This document shows, in pieces, positions 5,117 through 5,832 of a stretch of 5,832 bases of DNA. The notes under the pieces are model-generated. The model was not told the DNA's origin, ran no database searches, and saw nothing but the letters and a program-made list of their open reading frames with translations. This DNA comes from Actinomycetota bacterium (GTDB lineage Bacteria; Actinomycetota; Actinomycetes; Mycobacteriales; Mycobacteriaceae): NCBI GenBank assembly GCA_005787665.1, contig SYAB01000148.1, positions 1 to 5,832 of the forward strand. Direction: 5' to 3'. Position numbers and translations under genes: made by a program. Positions within the stretch are counted from its first letter, which is position 1. Each line of letters starts with the position of its first letter.

Positions 5117-5832
5117 ATGGCTGGTGACCCCTCGTTCGATGTTTTCCGGTTGCCCGAGGAACACGAGGAACTGCGCGCGGCCATCCGTGCGCTCGCCGAG
5201 AAGGAGATCGCCCCCTACGCCGCGGCGGTCGACGAGGACGCCCGCTTCCCGCAGGAGGCCCTCGACGCGTTGAACGCCTCGGGCTTCAACGCGGTGCACG
5301 TCCCCGAGGAGTACGGCGGCCAGGGTGCGGACTCGGTGGCGGCCTGCATCGTCATCGAGGAGGTGGCCCGGGTCGACGCGTCGGCGTCGCTGATCCCCGC
5401 GGTCAACAAGCTCGGCACCATGGGCCTGATCCTGCGCGGCTCCGACGATCTGACGAAGAGGGTCCTGCCGGAGATTGCCGACGGACTGATGGCCTCCTAT
5501 GCGCTCTCGGAACGCGAGGCCGGCAGCGATGCCGCCGCCATGCGGACCCGCGCCAAGGCCGAGGGCGAGGACTGGATCCTCAACGGCTCTAAGTGCTGGA
5601 TCACCAACGGCGGCAAGTCCGCCTGGTACACCGTGATGGCGGTCAGCGATCCCGACAAGGGCGCCAACGGCATTTCGGCGTTCATGGTGCATGAGGACGA
5701 CGAGGGTTTCACGGTCGGGCCCAAGGAGCGCAAGCTCGGCATCAAGGGCTCGCCCACGACCGAGCTGTACTTCGAGAACTGCCGCATCCCGGGTGACCGG
5801 ATCATCGGCGAGCCCGGCACCGGTTTCAAGAC
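5117..5832 (+). CDS. fadE25: FadE25, acyl-CoA dehydrogenase (N-terminal 238 codons, cut by window edge)
   Basis: FAD-dependent acyl-CoA dehydrogenase, which introduces the alpha-beta double bond into acyl-CoA thioesters and passes electrons to electron-transfer flavoprotein. The visible 238 codons are about 60% of the ~390-residue family length. The N-terminal helical domain spans about 10-125, with the conserved VPEEYGGQG (62-70). The middle beta domain starts with the acyl-CoA dehydrogenase signature ALSEREAGSDAAA (129-141) and continues with LNGSKCWITNGG (155-166), ISAFMV (186-191), KERKLGIKGSPT (203-214) and a second-domain end FENCRIP (219-225). The FAD-contacting C-terminal helical domain, with the catalytic Glu, lies past the right edge, so activity cannot be judged. 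The strong Shine-Dalgarno 5 bases before the ATG fixes the start. It follows purE by 51 bases and probably has its own promoter. Position next to purE matches M. tuberculosis fadE25; the substrate range is not established here. Confidence 0.95.
   Translation, partial: MAGDPSFDVFRLPEEHEELRAAIRALAEKEIAPYAAAVDEDARFPQEALDALNASGFNAVHVPEEYGGQGADSVAACIVIEEVARVDASASLIPAVNKLGTMGLILRGSDDLTKRVLPEIADGLMASYALSEREAGSDAAAMRTRAKAEGEDWILNGSKCWITNGGKSAWYTVMAVSDPDKGANGISAFMVHEDDEGFTVGPKERKLGIKGSPTTELYFENCRIPGDRIIGEPGTGFK

Overview
The window looks like chromosomal DNA from a non-tuberculous Mycobacterium/Mycolicibacterium or a close relative in the Mycobacteriales. Base composition is GC-rich, codons end mostly in G or C, and the gene set reproduces the block that in M. 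tuberculosis runs from fadE25 through purE, purK, a GtrA-type membrane protein and a PH-domain membrane protein to accD5. The inferred AccD5, PurE, PurK and FadE25 proteins resemble their mycobacterial counterparts over every residue I could translate. Seven protein genes fill almost the whole window. I see no RNA gene, insertion sequence, CRISPR array or phage remnant, and no gene-free stretch approaches 300 bases.

Left to right: the first 185 codons of accD5 (minus strand, cut by the left edge); a complete 493-residue PLP-dependent Orn/Lys/Arg-type decarboxylase (minus), ending 11 bases before accD5; a 173-residue two-helix membrane protein with a bacterial PH domain (plus), divergent from the decarboxylase across 48 bases; a 208-residue GtrA-family membrane protein (minus), convergent with the PH gene and sharing a CTAG double stop; then purK and purE (plus, overlapping by 20 bases) and the first 238 codons of fadE25 (plus, cut by the right edge).

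The purK-purE pair performs the two-step carboxylation of aminoimidazole ribonucleotide in purine synthesis. AccD5 is the carboxyltransferase subunit that makes methylmalonyl-CoA for lipid synthesis. FadE25 is an acyl-CoA dehydrogenase. The GtrA and PH proteins are membrane proteins of undefined role.

Two things stand out. First, the slot between accD5 and the PH gene, which in M. tuberculosis holds birA (biotin protein ligase, the enzyme that biotinylates the partner of AccD5), instead holds the decarboxylase in the opposite orientation. Second, the window mixes two styles of gene start. The decarboxylase, purE and fadE25 have Shine-Dalgarno sequences. accD5 and the GtrA gene instead have a TANNNT hexamer exactly 8 bases before the start codon and no Shine-Dalgarno, as expected for leaderless mRNAs. 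The accD5 hexamer is built on the decarboxylase stop codon. I found no clear evidence of a novel multi-gene system; most of the window is well-known core metabolism.
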